Of a DNA stretch of 64,000 bases, positions 25,720 through 40,700 are shown piece after piece. Each line of letters begins with the position of its first letter. The stretch's first letter is position 1. Location: positions 116,949-180,948 of the forward strand of contig BEXV01000387.1 in NCBI GenBank assembly GCA_003118195.1, in the 5' to 3' direction. A program made the translations under genes and the position numbers. This DNA is from Hemicentrotus pulcherrimus. Taxonomy: Eukaryota; Echinodermata; Echinoidea; Camarodonta; Strongylocentrotidae. The notes below the pieces were generated by a model. It was not told the DNA's origin and ran no database searches. It was given only the letters and a program-made list of their open reading frames with translations.

Positions 25720-28700
25720 ACTTCCAATTATTTCACACCAGATTTATACTTCTTCTCCCCATGCACTCTTTTATATTTCACATAACCTCAGACCCTGATA
25801 CATGTATATCTTTCTCTGCAAGTATTTTCTCACTTTCTCATATTTTTGTGTAAGAATAAAACACTTATCAGTATTATGTATGAATATGAATATGAATAAC
25901 TTCCCTTTAGAGTTTTGCAAAAAAATGATATATATTTCATGAGAAGTTAATATCTATAACTGTACATATACATACAACTAGGAAATAGTATAAGGTATGC
26001 CTCGGCATACATCTAATCTCTCTCTCTCTCCTCGTTCTTCTTTCTCTCCCTCTCCGCATCTCCCCCACCAGCTAACTGAACTACACTGCCAAGGTACTGG
26101 TATGCCAAAAATTTGAGTCAATTACCGAAGCCCAACGGCTAGGCCCCTCTGGACACATGTAAAGGTAGGAGGCATGTAGGTACAAATGATTATGGACCTA
26201 TACTGGGAACCTATGTAATCCTGTATTTTGGGCCGAGGCAGGAACGTGATGAGCGTGTGATATAAATGCAGGATTATGTCATAACGAATGACTTGCAGGC
26301 CCTTGCAACTACGATGGAATGAGAGATATATCATCACTACCACAATATATGACAAAGATACAGTCATGACAAAGATACGGTCATGATCATATGCTGTGAG
26401 CAAGAACTCTATGGAAATTATTTGTCTTGACTACCTCCTGGCTCTCAGCACACACCTCTATACACAGATATTCTATAACTACGTTTACTCAATCTCTTCC
26501 TTCCCAAACCTAAACAAAATTCTGCATCCTTTGTCAGACTGCATCATACAAGCAATCTATTCATTTCCTTCCATCCTTGCTTTATAAATCCCTTTCAATA
26601 CAGAGAAAATTGTGCAACGAACCCTCACACCAAGCAATTCTTTTTCAGTACTGTATATATGAATGAGAATGAGATGGACTACTACTTTCATATCTTCATG
26701 AGATATGGCTATGTGACCTGGGACTCATTACACAAAGCCTTATTTTCAATGACAAATGACACAAATCAGTGAAAAATCTGCTGATAACCAATCAGAAGCA
26801 AGTATTTCACTAGCTTAAAACATAAACTGTCATTTGTCACTGATGTCACGTTTTGTGAAATGGGGCCCTGATAGGATAGACTCATAATCAGAATACCTAT
26901 TTGCTCAAGTTTTCATTTCAGTTGATAAGATATACAGCCTTACCGTATCTTATCGAACTAGTATGCACTGAATCATAGACTACTCTCCACATACATGATA
27001 TTTTCAATGTGCAATCTGCTACTTCAATCTCTCTCTCCACTCTCATTTACATCTCGTTGTTTACTGTTGCAACCTCTCTCTTTTTATACTCTCTCTCTCT
27101 CTCTCTTTTCTCCCTTCTCTCTCTCTATTTCTCTCTCTCTCTCTCTATTTCTCTCTTTCCCGGGCATTTCCATTTTATTGTAACTTTGCTGTCACGTCTC
27201 TTTCTCTTCATATTCGAACTCCTTCATTATATTTTTATTCTTCCTCTTTTTCCAATGCTTCTTTTGTGGTTCACTCTTCCGTATGTATTATCTATTGCAC
27301 AGCAATAAAGTTTACTATTATTCTATTAAATTCTTTCATATTCCTAAACATACATGTAAAGAAGTGGTAGTTACACACATGCACTTAAAAGAAAAACATT
27401 ACCTAAAAGCATGCACACACAAAAGTTCAAGAGTCAAAATTTTTCTTTGTCCGGGTACAAATTTTCATAATCTCCAAAAAGATTCAGGGTGTGTCAACAT
27501 ACTTCATAGAGTTTGTATATTGAGGAAAACTTAGAGAATAGCTGTACCATAATTGCCAAACTAGTTGCAGCAAAGTCATCATCTCTACAGCATGGATGTG
27601 CAAGTGCTATACATTCCCTGTGAAAAACGTTTCATTCTCAATTTCTCCTATTAAGCTCGTGGCTTATCTCAGGAAATCCAGCTCCTGGATAAATCCCGTC
27701 TCTGATAGCTCTACTTCCCAAACTACTTGCTATCTCAAGAGGGATGGTCCCCCAATCCCAGATCGTCTGAGACCAAAATCATGCTATCAAAGCGCTTTTC
27801 ATACGTCAGTCACACTGACGTGACCGACACTGGAATTGCGGTAGACCAGACAAAACTTTAACTGTACCCCAGATGACCACAACTTTTTGATTTGGAGTTG
27901 GTTTGGCGGTGTGCCTGGGGTTTTCAACTGAATAGTAGGGATTCCTGCATAGAGTGTGAGTCATAAATTCTTGAAGAGTACATTGCCAACCCCTGCATTC
28001 CAACATAATGCTGGCAGACAGCCATTTTGAACATAACTCCTAGTCTAGATACTCAGACATTGAAGGACGTGTTTAAAACAGATAAATGTAGATGTAGAAA
28101 TAGTATTCTTCACACCAATTTACCTATAAGGGGCATAGCATTTTCACTTCTGACTGATAATTCAATTCCACTCTGAAAACTGTGCAAGATTGGTCCTGAT
28201 ATCAATGGTGTAACTGATTCCCCCTTTCTTTTACCAAAGTATATATCATATTTATAAAAACGAGGAGATTGGAATGACTAATCAAATTCATTTGTGTTCA
28301 TCATCAAGAGGTAGTTTGGACAGTGCATGATATATTGCAGTATAGTTTTAAAACTAGCACATAGTATTTTCTCTACATTTATCTCTCTAAATCAAGGGAT
28401 TGATAAAAAACTACCTCTCCACCAGCTAGCAATGACATTCCTCCCAAGGCTCTGAAATATAGCAATCATTGTTCTGATATTTACAGTATGGGATAAAACA
28501 ATTATTACCGTTAGTCATACCGGTATTCAATTGATTAAAATTGCTTTTATACTCTTTGATGATCTCGGCCCATTTTAGCTCCATTGGGTTATTTCAATGT
28601 TGAATTTAAACAAAAGGAGGCAAGCATACACTTGCCCTGTTGGGACCTGATTTAAGTTCTAATTGCCATCTAGGCATATCTCTCAACACCTAAATCTGAG

Positions 28701-31700
28701 GCATAGAAATTGCTTTCTAAATAAAGTCCTCACCCATCACGCAATGGAAGTCCCATTATTCACATGTCTGGAATGCATGAAGTAATGGCATGTCTCTTCT
28801 TAGATAAATGTTTACACACATTCCTTTTTCTTTCTTTTTTACTCCACTGCCTGGCATAAATAACTCATTTTTAGACATAAAATTCCCAGTGCCTCTTTCT
28901 CCCTTATTTAGATACTATTTTTTCTTTCATGTTCATTAATTTTCTTTGTTCTGAAATATTTATTACTTGACCATCTTTGCTGGTTTTCTTTCTTTAACTT
29001 GTGAAACAGTTATCAGATCTTCCTAATAGGATTTTGGAATTCATTTATCACACCTAATTTAACTATATTGACTTTTCTCATCAAATTTCTCATCAAATTT
29101 CTCATTTTCATAAATCCCAGAAAGCAATTCCCTCCCACTACACACATGTATACAAATGATCTAACCTGCCTTTTTTCAACCATTTAGGCCTACAAAACTA
29201 TCAGTATTTTCCCACGTGTGAAAAATTTCACCCAATATATTTACCGGTATTGTTAAATGAAGCCAGATTTAAAGTTTGATAGTATCTCAAATTGAATACA
29301 TGTGTAAATCTTTCCTTTGATATACATCCTCCCTGACATACGTCACATACTGGGGGAAAAGGCTATACCGGTATTGCAACCACAAGCAATACGTCGGGTT
29401 AAACTCGTTCTATTATAGCACCATCTACCAGTCTCAATGCTGACACACCTCATTACAAGGACCTCTGAAGAATTCTTCTTAGGTCAATCGATGACATGTT
29501 TAGATCCAGCAGATGACAGATATTGCAGAACTGAATGCTGCATTACATGGTGCAGACATTGCACTGCGATGTTGATTTGGAGGGAGTGGGGTGGTGGTAA
29601 TGTGGGTGAGTGTGTGGGACGTGTATGTGTGTGTGTGTGTGTGTTTGTGTGTGTAGATTTGTGATGTGGGGGTGAAAGGGAGTGTTCTTACCTCTACAAT
29701 GTTCAAAGGGACCATTAATAACATTAACTAATCCTTGTTATACTCTACTACATCTATTATATGACATGCTGAGATAATGAATCACTGTCCCTATACAACA
29801 AGGATGGACTTAATTAAACTTTATCGAGTCTATTAAGTACTTATGAATTAGGCTTTAGATTTTGGTATATTTCTATCATTCCTTTTCAATACAATCAAGT
29901 AGGTAAGTATAATATTTTTGTTCATCTTCCTTTCCAATTTTCTCTTTTTATTTTGACTCCATTAATAGCTTTCCTCGAATTCCCTACCATGCTTGTTAAA
30001 ATCTTGAGAATAAGTTGAGATCTACATGTAATTATCTAATTATAGTGGTAAAGAACAAATTTGTAATAATAAGCTCATGAATTAAACAGTAAAGGGAACA
30101 TGTAGGCATAACTAACCTCTAAGGAAACACATCAAGTAGAACGGTAACTGGTCTGCAGTATTACCATGATAACCTGCATCTCAACATCTGTGAAGATGAT
30201 TTAAAATTCCTTGGAAGTCATTGCGTAGGGTTGAATAAAGTGATTGGTGATTATGGACGATATCTAAAGACAACATGCACTGTAATTGGCATTAGACTAA
30301 TCACTTACACACTGCTTGTTCAAGGGCAAGGATGCCTCTCCAGCACTTACCAACGGGACTACTGCTACATGTTCAATGTCAAACCACACCAATCCTAATC
30401 TAATCTCCTCCTGGTCACCTATCCCTTCATGAAAACAGTCTTGCCCCATTCAGGAGGCTTTTAGCAAATACTAACCTCAATCTTGGGTCAATAAATATCT
30501 TGTCAATGCCTTGACACATATCTGTATTTCTATGGTAACTGATATCTGTAATATCAGACCAATTTTTACATTATTAGATTAAAACAAATGTAAATAGATT
30601 TTATGTTCATTAAAGTCCAGCAATAGCAGACATCCTTCCGTCTCTGATGACAAGTGCAATGACCAAAGATTAATGAAGGCTTGATAGAAGGCCAGAAATA
30701 AGATACAACTATCTGATATCCGAGTTCACAAGAAGCTTTTGGGGATTAAGCAATGCAATACGGAGACTTGATACATGATATATCTTCAAAGAAGATTCAT
30801 TATGATTATCAGGAAAATCTGCATTACATGAAACCTACATCATAACACAGGTCATGACAACCTGGACCACTTCAGAGCTTCGCTCAAGACTCGCATCTTC
30901 CTTCAGATATTTAAATGCTAACTTTATTAGAGGAGCTCCCACCTTTGAATGTTTTTAAACAGATATATGGGGCAATACAAATGCTGTAAATCATCATCAT
31001 CATCATCATCATAAGATGCATCTAGAGGCTTCCATGGACGATGGAAATCAGATGACCACATCCTTCCATCCCTGCATATCCATAACCTCTTCTATAAAAT
31101 GAGGATGACATTTCGGACATCAGCTATGAAGAATTTACCACAGGTCAAGAGTAGGGGACCACAAATTGGCATTATGAATGGACAGAATTACCATCACCAG
31201 CATCACGAGCCTCTAAAGATGGTTCCTTCCCTTATCCTCTTCATTGGCAATGACATAAAGAGAATGGCATTTCGGACATCCTTCATAACAGAACTCTAGA
31301 GACCATGAAGCTCATCCGTATTGAAGTAGATCACCCTTTCCTTGAGGCCATTTAACGTCCAAGATAATTTTTCGTACCGAGGGGACAAGCCATGATGACC
31401 ACTGGTATTAAAACTGACAAGACTAATTGACCATCAATCTTAAAAGAATTATTAGCTCTAAGTTGATGCCCGTAGGATAAGGTCTACATCCAACGTGTAT
31501 AGAACACAAATGATATAAAAGACAGTTTGGTATCTATTAACACATTGTACATCTCTTTGACAAGACATTGATCTACATTTGCCACTCTCCACCCAGGTGT
31601 TAAATGGATACCCGGTAAGATGTGAAAGCCAATGTAGTATGCTAAAGCAATTTGAGCCTAGAAGCTCTTACTGGAATGCTCCCCACGGAGTGGAGAAAGT

Positions 31701-34700
31701 GCATATATTGTGTGCGGCAAGCCAGAATCTAATGACCAGGATAATAATGTGAAGCAAAAACATGGACATTGCTGATGTATTGAGCACTATATAAGCAGGA
31801 ATATTACCATTATTATTATTCAAAGTCGATTCTTTCCAAGTACAATCTCAACAACAATCTTCTCACAAAAAAAATGCTCCCCATGGAGTGGAGAAAGTGC
31901 ATACATTGTGTGCGGCAAGCCAGAATCTGAAGACCAGGATAATAATGTAAAGCAAAAACTTGGACATTGCTGATGTATTGAGCACTATATAAGCAAAAAT
32001 ATTACTATTGTTATTATTCAGAGTCGATTGTTTCCAAGTACAATCTCAACAAAAACCTTCTCACAATGGGCTTGTACCAATTGACTACTGAGTTTCATAA
32101 CTTAAACCACTCACATTTCGACATCCACTAACGAGAAAAAGATGCTCCGCAGAGGCGATTTTACATTGGCCCCTGTATAGCATCCAAGGAATGTTGTAGG
32201 ACATTCATTTCAAATTCTAAGGTGACAGCACATCTTTACAGCTCTGATCTACATTCCACTCTACATTTTGGAAAATGCAAAGGGGCCGACAGGTGTACTC
32301 TGCATCTGCATGCAACTTTCATATGGTGCGGAAAAGGCAAGTCAGTTTGTAGTTTGGCAATTCCACATGAGCAGTAACAGATTATGAAGTGTTTTGATAA
32401 ACTTTTCTTTTTTGCAAGACATGGCTTTCCATTTGGGTCTAAGTAATACATTTGCTACACATATTTTACAACCACATACAAAAAGTCTTGCTCAACGACG
32501 GGTTGTTAAAAGAATGCTATTGCATAACTACACAACGATTTTGAATACTTAGTGTTTCAACTTGAAACAAATCAGACAGACTTTCCTGGACATGTCTATA
32601 AGAGAAAAAAGGTATTGAAACATCATGTTCTTCTCTTTGTTATGAAGACATTTGGTGTACCTAAAAATATATAGATGCACCTCCACTTTAAAAGATACAT
32701 GTAATTGCAAATACATTTCATGTGGAATTTCCCTGTCCACAATCTCAGCTTCACTCAAGCATATCTAAACTACTGGAGTGAAGGTACGATGCTAGCATGC
32801 AACATTGGGCTTAATCTACAGGGCGCATTCACACAGGGACACAAAACCTTGAAAGAAGAGATCATTTTATACCATCTGGAGCCAAGTTCTGTCTGTGTTA
32901 TCTAAACACTGGTGACAGATTATTTTGTAAACAAAATGATCCAGGATTTGCTGATCAAGATTCAGATTCAAGATAAAAAATCAGATATCTTTTTCAATCT
33001 CCATCATCATTTATGTGTAGATGTATATGTGAATGCAACATATGTCTGCAAATAGACACACATGAGAAAAAAAAAGATGTTTACTGAAATAAAAATAGGA
33101 ATCTTTCTGTGGGGGAGGAATAGAAATATCTAGCAGAGAGAATTCGGGAAGAGGAAAGTTGGGCAAATGTGCATTTTCTTTGGGATTCAAAAAACATCCA
33201 TTCATCAGTTGTCTCTTGCGTTTCCTATTTCTACCTGCAATTACTATATGTGGCCTAAAAACATATCACTGAAAATGCATTTGATAAAAGTGCTGGTTTT
33301 TGTTTGTTTCATAGGTGAAACACGCATCATGAAGCTTGTCATATTTCGTAGCAAGTGCTGTTGTTTAATTTTTTCACACAAACAAAAAAATTACATTATT
33401 ACATCATGCATTAATGTCATGCTTTTTAATGTTGCACTAATCATACATTACCTACATAAAATGGCACAAGAACACTGCTTGTTTTTAAGCAGTGTGTTGT
33501 TATTGGTAAAAGACTAGTTTACAGTGACAAGACAAATGGGTACCTTACGATTATCCAGCACTTCTATTCTTTGAAATTATATAATTAGTTACTTTTTGGT
33601 CTATTTTTGTCTTGCAAAATACATCAAATCCACATTTAGCATGCAGGTAGAGAGAAAAACAACAAAAATGACACAAATGAATTGAGAATCTTTGAATACC
33701 AAAGAAAATCCAAAACAAGTGAATTCCTGTTGAACAACTTATGGTTTATTGCTCTCTATAAACAAAGAAACAATCCAAGATGATAAAATTGAAAATGAGC
33801 ACAAATAAATGAAAATGTTTACATTTATGAATTTGTGCAACAATTTATGAAGATCAGAAATATTACATAAAATACAGCAGATTACAGTATTTTACATTTT
33901 TGTGAAAATATGACCAATTCTGTTTCAAAATGACAAAAGAAATACTATGTGAACAAAGTCCTCTCCATTTCAATCATTACCAAAATCCCAAAACACATTT
34001 CATCACAATTCCATGTATCATAAAAGTTCAAAAAATTCTTCACATTAACTAACAGTTCTATTAGTCAGAAAGAATTAAATACTTTTGAAGAAGAAAATGG
34101 TATCTAAAAATGTTTCTGTTTCTATTGTAAAGTGCAAAGAAACTATCAATATACAATGGATCTACAAATGAGAAGTATTTTTGAAAATATATACAAAAGC
34201 TAGTGCAAATGAGAAATTACATTGTGCTAAAAATACTAAATGTAGAAAGCCTATCAATTCACTTTCCTACTTTCTTTTCTTTTCTATTTTTTTTTCTTTT
34301 GCTAATTTTACTACCAATTTTTTTTTTTTTTTCTTCAAAATAGCCTCTGAAATGGGACTCCAAAGATTATATTCTAAATGCATGTATAAGTATGACTTTT
34401 ATCTGTATACATATAGCGGTATGGTTAGGAGGGAGGGTGGCACTTGTTTGCCAGAGGGATGAATACTTATTTGAAGGGTTTGGGGCAAGGGCAACATTGC
34501 ACTTATAATACATGTGAGAGGGGTAGGACGAGCCTTAGGGAGGACAAGCTTTAGGGGGGGTGGGGGCAACCAAGATTTATAAAGGAATATAGATATATAT
34601 AGTTTTTTCCAAACAGGGTCATGCAATATTTTGACACAAGCAATATGCCATCATTTACCAACCATATAAACATTTAATGCCCATTACAAACAAAAAACCT

Positions 34701-37700
34701 AAGACAGTTACACACATTCTGGTGTGGTTTGAATTGAAATAAACATTTTTCTGTATATAATTGATTCTTCAAATCAATTCAAATCATTCTGGTTCTCAAA
34801 AAGATAATGAACACATTTCTATTTTCAGAATTATATCATTAAATCAAATTTTGTTTAAACATCACATATTCTTTTTACTGTCAGTCGACAGAAGTTTAAA
34901 ACACTTTCTTTTTGTTGTTATCATAGTTGATGGATAAATCATGAGTACAAATAGATTTAAGCATGCATACATGTACATACAGATGCATTCGTTATAGAAA
35001 TTGTTCAGCATTTGATTAGCAATTATAAAATTAGATGTCTGTATTTCTTAAGTCCCTAAACAAGGGCAATGGATTGATATCTGTTGATAATAATTTATTT
35101 TTTGATGATTTTATCACTTAAGCTTTAATTCCTGAGTGAATGATGACTAATAATTGAAAAAGAAAATACATGGTCCATTTTTCCTTTATAAAACTTATGA
35201 TTGGACATCATGAAAGAGTTTGTAGTGTTACCTTTAAACAGGTAATTTCCTAAGGAAAGGAGATATAATGCTATGAAAGGCAAGCAAATTGCAAGAGGGC
35301 ACTGTAAAAATCATAAATTTGTCAAATTGGATATATCAGAATCGCACTAACAAATATTTAAAATAGCATCACCTCACTTAAATATGTTTACAAACATTAA
35401 CCAAAAGCACACATAGTAGGTAATCTGATACAAACTCACACACAGAAAAATTACAGTCACTCACAATTCACCATCACAATATAAAATTTGAAAAAGTATT
35501 TTTGAAAAGTAATTAGAATTCTGAAACTTATTACTCAAATTCTCCTATTGCACAAAACAATGTACAAGAACGACTAACCTCTCTAATACATGGTAGTAAT
35601 GAAAAATTGATACTTTACACTCTTTGAAGAAATTATCATTACATGTTTTATACATTTTAAGGGCATACATGCTGAACATGAATATGTACTTCAATTTTGC
35701 TTCATAAAAAAAAAGTGCTTCTATAATTTTCTTTGAAAATTTGAAATATTGCTCAGTTACACAAATATGTGTTATAAGATCATGAGCATTGTATGTCCAA
35801 AACACACGTTCGAAAAAAGACTACAATGTATAAAAGGTTGTATGTTACAAGCATTTATAATGGTGCACAAATAATTATGTTGTTTGCTAAATGGCAAGAA
35901 TAATGGATAGCATATAATCTTTTCTCCTTTGAGAATAATACAACCTACTGGCACATTGTTTCATATAATCTAGACACTATTATTGCTGCTGAAACAAAGG
36001 TTTTTCCACACTAACAATTCTACAATTCTATTAAATAATCAATGAGTAAATACAGATGAATAAAAAAAAACAATAATCAGCTAATACACCCGCAATTGAA
36101 AAATTCTAAAATACTCCCAAGATAAAATTATCGGAATATCCTAATGATTGATTACACCTCCACCGATTGAATAATATGACAATTTGATATGAACAAAATG
36201 AAACAGATCACAAGGGTATATATATATATATATATATATCCATCACCTTGGACTTCATCAGATACATATATTGTATCAATGGAGCTGTTATCATCTTGAA
36301 ATATACACCAAATAGACTGTTTAGCCTCATCTTTTGCTTTAAAAGGTTCCTCTTCCTCTCACATAAAAATTTCAGAACTTGAGATCATTTTGGCAATCTG
36401 ATTGTATTACGTGTATGATGAGTGTAATCCAACATACTTAATAATTTGAAAGTAGCATTCCTATATCCAAATAAATATAAAATAGAACCTTATGATGGAA
36501 AGAGGTCTATTCTCACTGCTATGATACTGAATGAAGCACAAATAGAGAACCACACAAATACATAATCACTCACATGACAATTCCTTGTTCACATCACACA
36601 ATTCAGGTGATTGAAAACACCAGATTTGAAAGTTAGTCGTGAAAATTAGCCATGAGGTCAGGTCCAATATGATAACTATCACCTTTACAATTCAATGCGG
36701 CTACCGGCTTTTCCACTTGGGTGCCAACTCACCTTTGATACGCAACGTCGCGACACAGATAGCTTCCCCGTAATCGTTCTTGGCGCGGCACTCGTAAACA
36801 CCGGCATCTTCGTCAAAGACCTCCACGATTTCCAGTTTGTAAAACTGGCCATCTTCAGAGATTTGGAAGACACCTTGCTCAACTTTGACCCCATCCTTGA
36901 ACCAAGCGACGGAAGGCTTTGGGTCGCCTGTGATGCGGCATTCATAGGTCAGAGATTCACCCTCGTAGCAGCGGCGGTTGCCGAATGTCTGGGCAAAGTG
37001 AGGTGCAGCTTTGGGAGTTTTGGGCACTGGAAGCAAACAAAAATTGATATACCAGTAAGTTAGTCTCGTAAAATATACTCCAAATAAACAATTCAACATA
37101 TAATTTACCAATGAGTGATATTCTTTACCTTCATGCCATGAATGAAACATTCTATTTTGAAATTCTCATAATTGTATCAATAACTTCCTCAAAAAAAATA
37201 ATTACTTGATCATAAATTCAAGATGGTAATCACTCTAAGGCCTTTCTGCCTCAAACCTGTAAACAGACTGTGTAAAAGAGCATAATTACCATCAACAACG
37301 AGAGTTGCTCCAGAAACATCTCTTCCTTTCTCATTTGTTGCTACTACGCTGTAGGTTCCAGCATCCTGTGACCCAACCTTGGGGATTGTTAGCATGTTGT
37401 GCTCCCCAGATTGACTGATCTGAAATTTCAAAGAACAAGTACATCAGATAACAAGAACTGACTTGATTATATTTAAAGAAGGCCAAAGTCACATATTACC
37501 AAGCTTCAGCTTCAGATTAGTTTATGGTGCTCTCTTATAATCTAATGTGATTTTTCAGTTTAAAGATGATATGTTAGAACTTTGTTGCTTAGACATGTGG
37601 GTTTGTAGTAGTAACTCACATCATTGAAATAGTTCAATAGAATGTCTTGTTACCTCTCTTTTCAAGACTCTAAATTTGTAGATTTTTACTAATGTAACTG

Positions 37701-40700
37701 TAGTGCAAAAGGTGTACATTAGTCTATTTGAGGTGTTGGTGGTCATAACAAAGCATCAATACACACAAGGCTAACTTAAACCAATGATCCGTGACTGATA
37801 AAAATTGTTATGATGTGGTGGCAGCGGTGGGATATGCATGTTGTGTGTCAATGCACACTTGCTTCTGAGGGCCTGCAAATATAAAGCTGAATGGGACTAC
37901 TATGCCAAAAAGGCATTATGTTATCATTACTATTACTTTAATCCAAGTAGACTGACTGACTTGCCTTCATAGTAAGTAATCTATGTAGGCGATAATAAAA
38001 GATGAATCCTGCAGAGCCACCATATGATAAAACTGTATTTCTACAATATATATCTTTCACTTAATTATTAAATGTTACCATTCTTCTCTCATATTTTTAC
38101 CTCAATATAGGAGTGAGACTTGATCTCAATACTGTTCTTGAACCATTGTACAGTAGGCTGAGGGCTGCCTTGAATTTTAACCCTGAACTGTGCTTGGTCA
38201 CCAGGCTGGACTTCAAGGTCATTAAGTCGGATGACGATGGTTGGCCGGTCATCAGAGTCTTTCTCTCCTGGAGATATGACAAAAGAATTAACAGATTAAA
38301 TGCAAGTCCCACTCCATACTTAATACATACAACAAAGCTGCATGCAAGTCCTGCTGAATACTAAATGAACAATCAGATTTATTGTTCAAATATCTTATAT
38401 TATCCTACATTATGAATGCAATATGGGTGTCGTGAATCTAGGGAAAAGTTATAATGATATGCTTTTACATGTAGTAATTTACAATCTCACAATCCAACTT
38501 GTGGTCAAGCTACTTTTACTTTTGTTTCATGTGTCAAATGTTGAGAAAAGTGACCATATTATAACACATTTGTTGACAAATTTTTATCAAAGTTAAAGTA
38601 CACATTTTACATTGAACAATTCTTATGATGGCAGCATATTTCATATTCAATAAATTCACGGAACGCGATTCTATCAAGCAAAATTACTTCACCAGGAAAA
38701 AGATTGAAAATGAAAAAGCCATTTAAATGAGGCAAGTAATTTTAACAGTGTGCCAAAATCATCACTGAAAACATAAAAAATTAATACGACAAGAAATCAA
38801 TGTACAAATAATACTACCTTCTCCATGCACAAAGATTCCCATAACACTAAACCAAATATACCAAGAAATTAAAACTGAACAAAGCAATTAAAAAAATCAA
38901 TCTAACTTCTTGTATGAACATGCAGGAAATTCTTCATTTATAACTAACAAATTCATAGATAAAATCACTAAATATGAATTAACATGTATGAAAATCTGAC
39001 TTTATATTTTCATATTGAAAAGTGTATCAAGTTTCCCTAAGAAATGTGAAAAAGTATACTTTTTGTTACAAAATTAATTTCAAAAATCAAGTCATCATAT
39101 GGTAGAATTCATCCCGTCCTTACAGATGGAGAGTAGTTCTAATGTACGAATATTTCAATGTTTTTCTTTTTTGGTAAAAGGAGATAAAATTATGATTCTT
39201 AGATAGTACTGTATTCCATAAACGTAGGTTGATAACTTTAACCTATTTATTTTAGGTGGTCAGCTTTATTATCAAAATTCCTTTTAAAATCATCAACATT
39301 CATAACACATGCATTTTCAACTCAAAGGGAGACATTTTAAAACATAAGCATGCATTTAAAACATCCAACTTCTTTTCCTACCTTTCCCCTTGGCTAAGTA
39401 ACACAAATGACGTCTGTTGCGTGCAGAACATACAAACCAGTACACAGCACGGAAAACATTAGCCATTCAGTATTAATTTCACACATCTAGCACAAACTAA
39501 ATATCATTATAATGATAACATAAACAGAAATTTGCAAAGTTTGTAATCTTTAAAATCTGCTTTATAATCCCAATACCTTCTATCTCTGAGAAATCACTAA
39601 ATAATATATAAGCACAAAAGCAACTTTAGCTTAGTCTAATTACATATTATCTTGGAGATATTCTTAGAGAATTCATCTGACTGAAGAAATGTTTCTTGAG
39701 AGAGCCTAAACGTCAAGTAGCATTCCTCTCATTCCATTTAAATCCAATTTGTATCAAGTGGGGAGTACACATGTCTGGTTTGGAAGTGACATTGACAAAC
39801 AGTGAGGTGTGGGAGAAATGAACATAGCAAGCACAGGAGGGGGTGCTCCGGTTATCATGCCCTTGTGTAGAATGTCAATTTATAGAATATGACATCACTG
39901 ATTGTTGTGACATCATCGGACTGGAGGTACATCGTGATGTTCAGTCTATCCAATTTGTATTGGATAATGGTAGGATCTACATTAAACTATGAATTCCTGT
40001 TCAGGAAATACTATCTTTGTGGTAGCAACCAACAAAAATTATTCTCTCTAATACTTTTCTGATATTTTATCTTTCTTCTGAATTCCTCTCTACAATGCAG
40101 ATTTCAATTACTGAATAAGAAGAAATTTGATCTATATACATTAAATACATTCCATTGCTCAATAATGTTTAAATTGAATGCTGCTCTACTCTCTTTTAGT
40201 GCTATTCTTACAATCAGAAGTATACAAACACCAATTTACACATACTTTCTAGTTTTGCTTTTCTAGCAAATTTAGAAAAAGAAAAGCAGCATTACACTTC
40301 AAATAAAGTTGATTTATACAGAAGAATGTGTTAAATAACCTTCATAGGCACACAAAATATCAAATTTTTTAGCATAAAAAATGAATTTTAATAGAAAAGC
40401 AGAAGAGAATAACATTATTTATCCTTTCAGTTATATAACTTCACAGGTACAAAAAAAGTCTGTATAGAGCAGAGAAAGTGTTATTTCACAAGCAGAAACA
40501 CAGAGAGAGAAAAAATCAGTGCAAAACTTATCAATAAGTAACAGAAAGTGTCGCGCAGGATCACATATGGACACTTTTATATCTCATGTATGAGCTCTCC
40601 GTTAATCAAGACAAAGAAACAATGTACTTCTACAAACCATTAGGACATGGAGCAAAAGAAAACTTGTATCACACTTTTCTTTAGTGTTAGTCATCTTTCT

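Larger units (their letters stand above)
22487..36732 (-). other. Intron 26 (14.2 kb)
   Basis: Largest intron in the window. Holds (CT)n tracts (25630-25718, 27020-27165), a (GT)n tract (29621-29654), a TCA triplet run (30991-31012), a (TA)n run (36217-36239), a diverged tandem repeat (24330-24730), a MITE-like element (26718-26870) and two tandem copies of a SINE-like repeat (31575-32065). No coding exon found. Confidence 0.6.

Noticed and set aside
30991..31012. CRISPR-like or regularly spaced repeat
   Set aside because: A plain TCA triplet microsatellite in an animal genome; no spacers.
32236..32451. Minus-strand Cys-rich frame in intron 26
   Set aside because: The spaced Cys suggested a small domain, but no splice sites of the right phase and no known pattern.
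36695..37063. Plus-strand frame opposite exon 26 (122 codons)
   Set aside because: It is the antisense shadow of a GC-richer coding exon.
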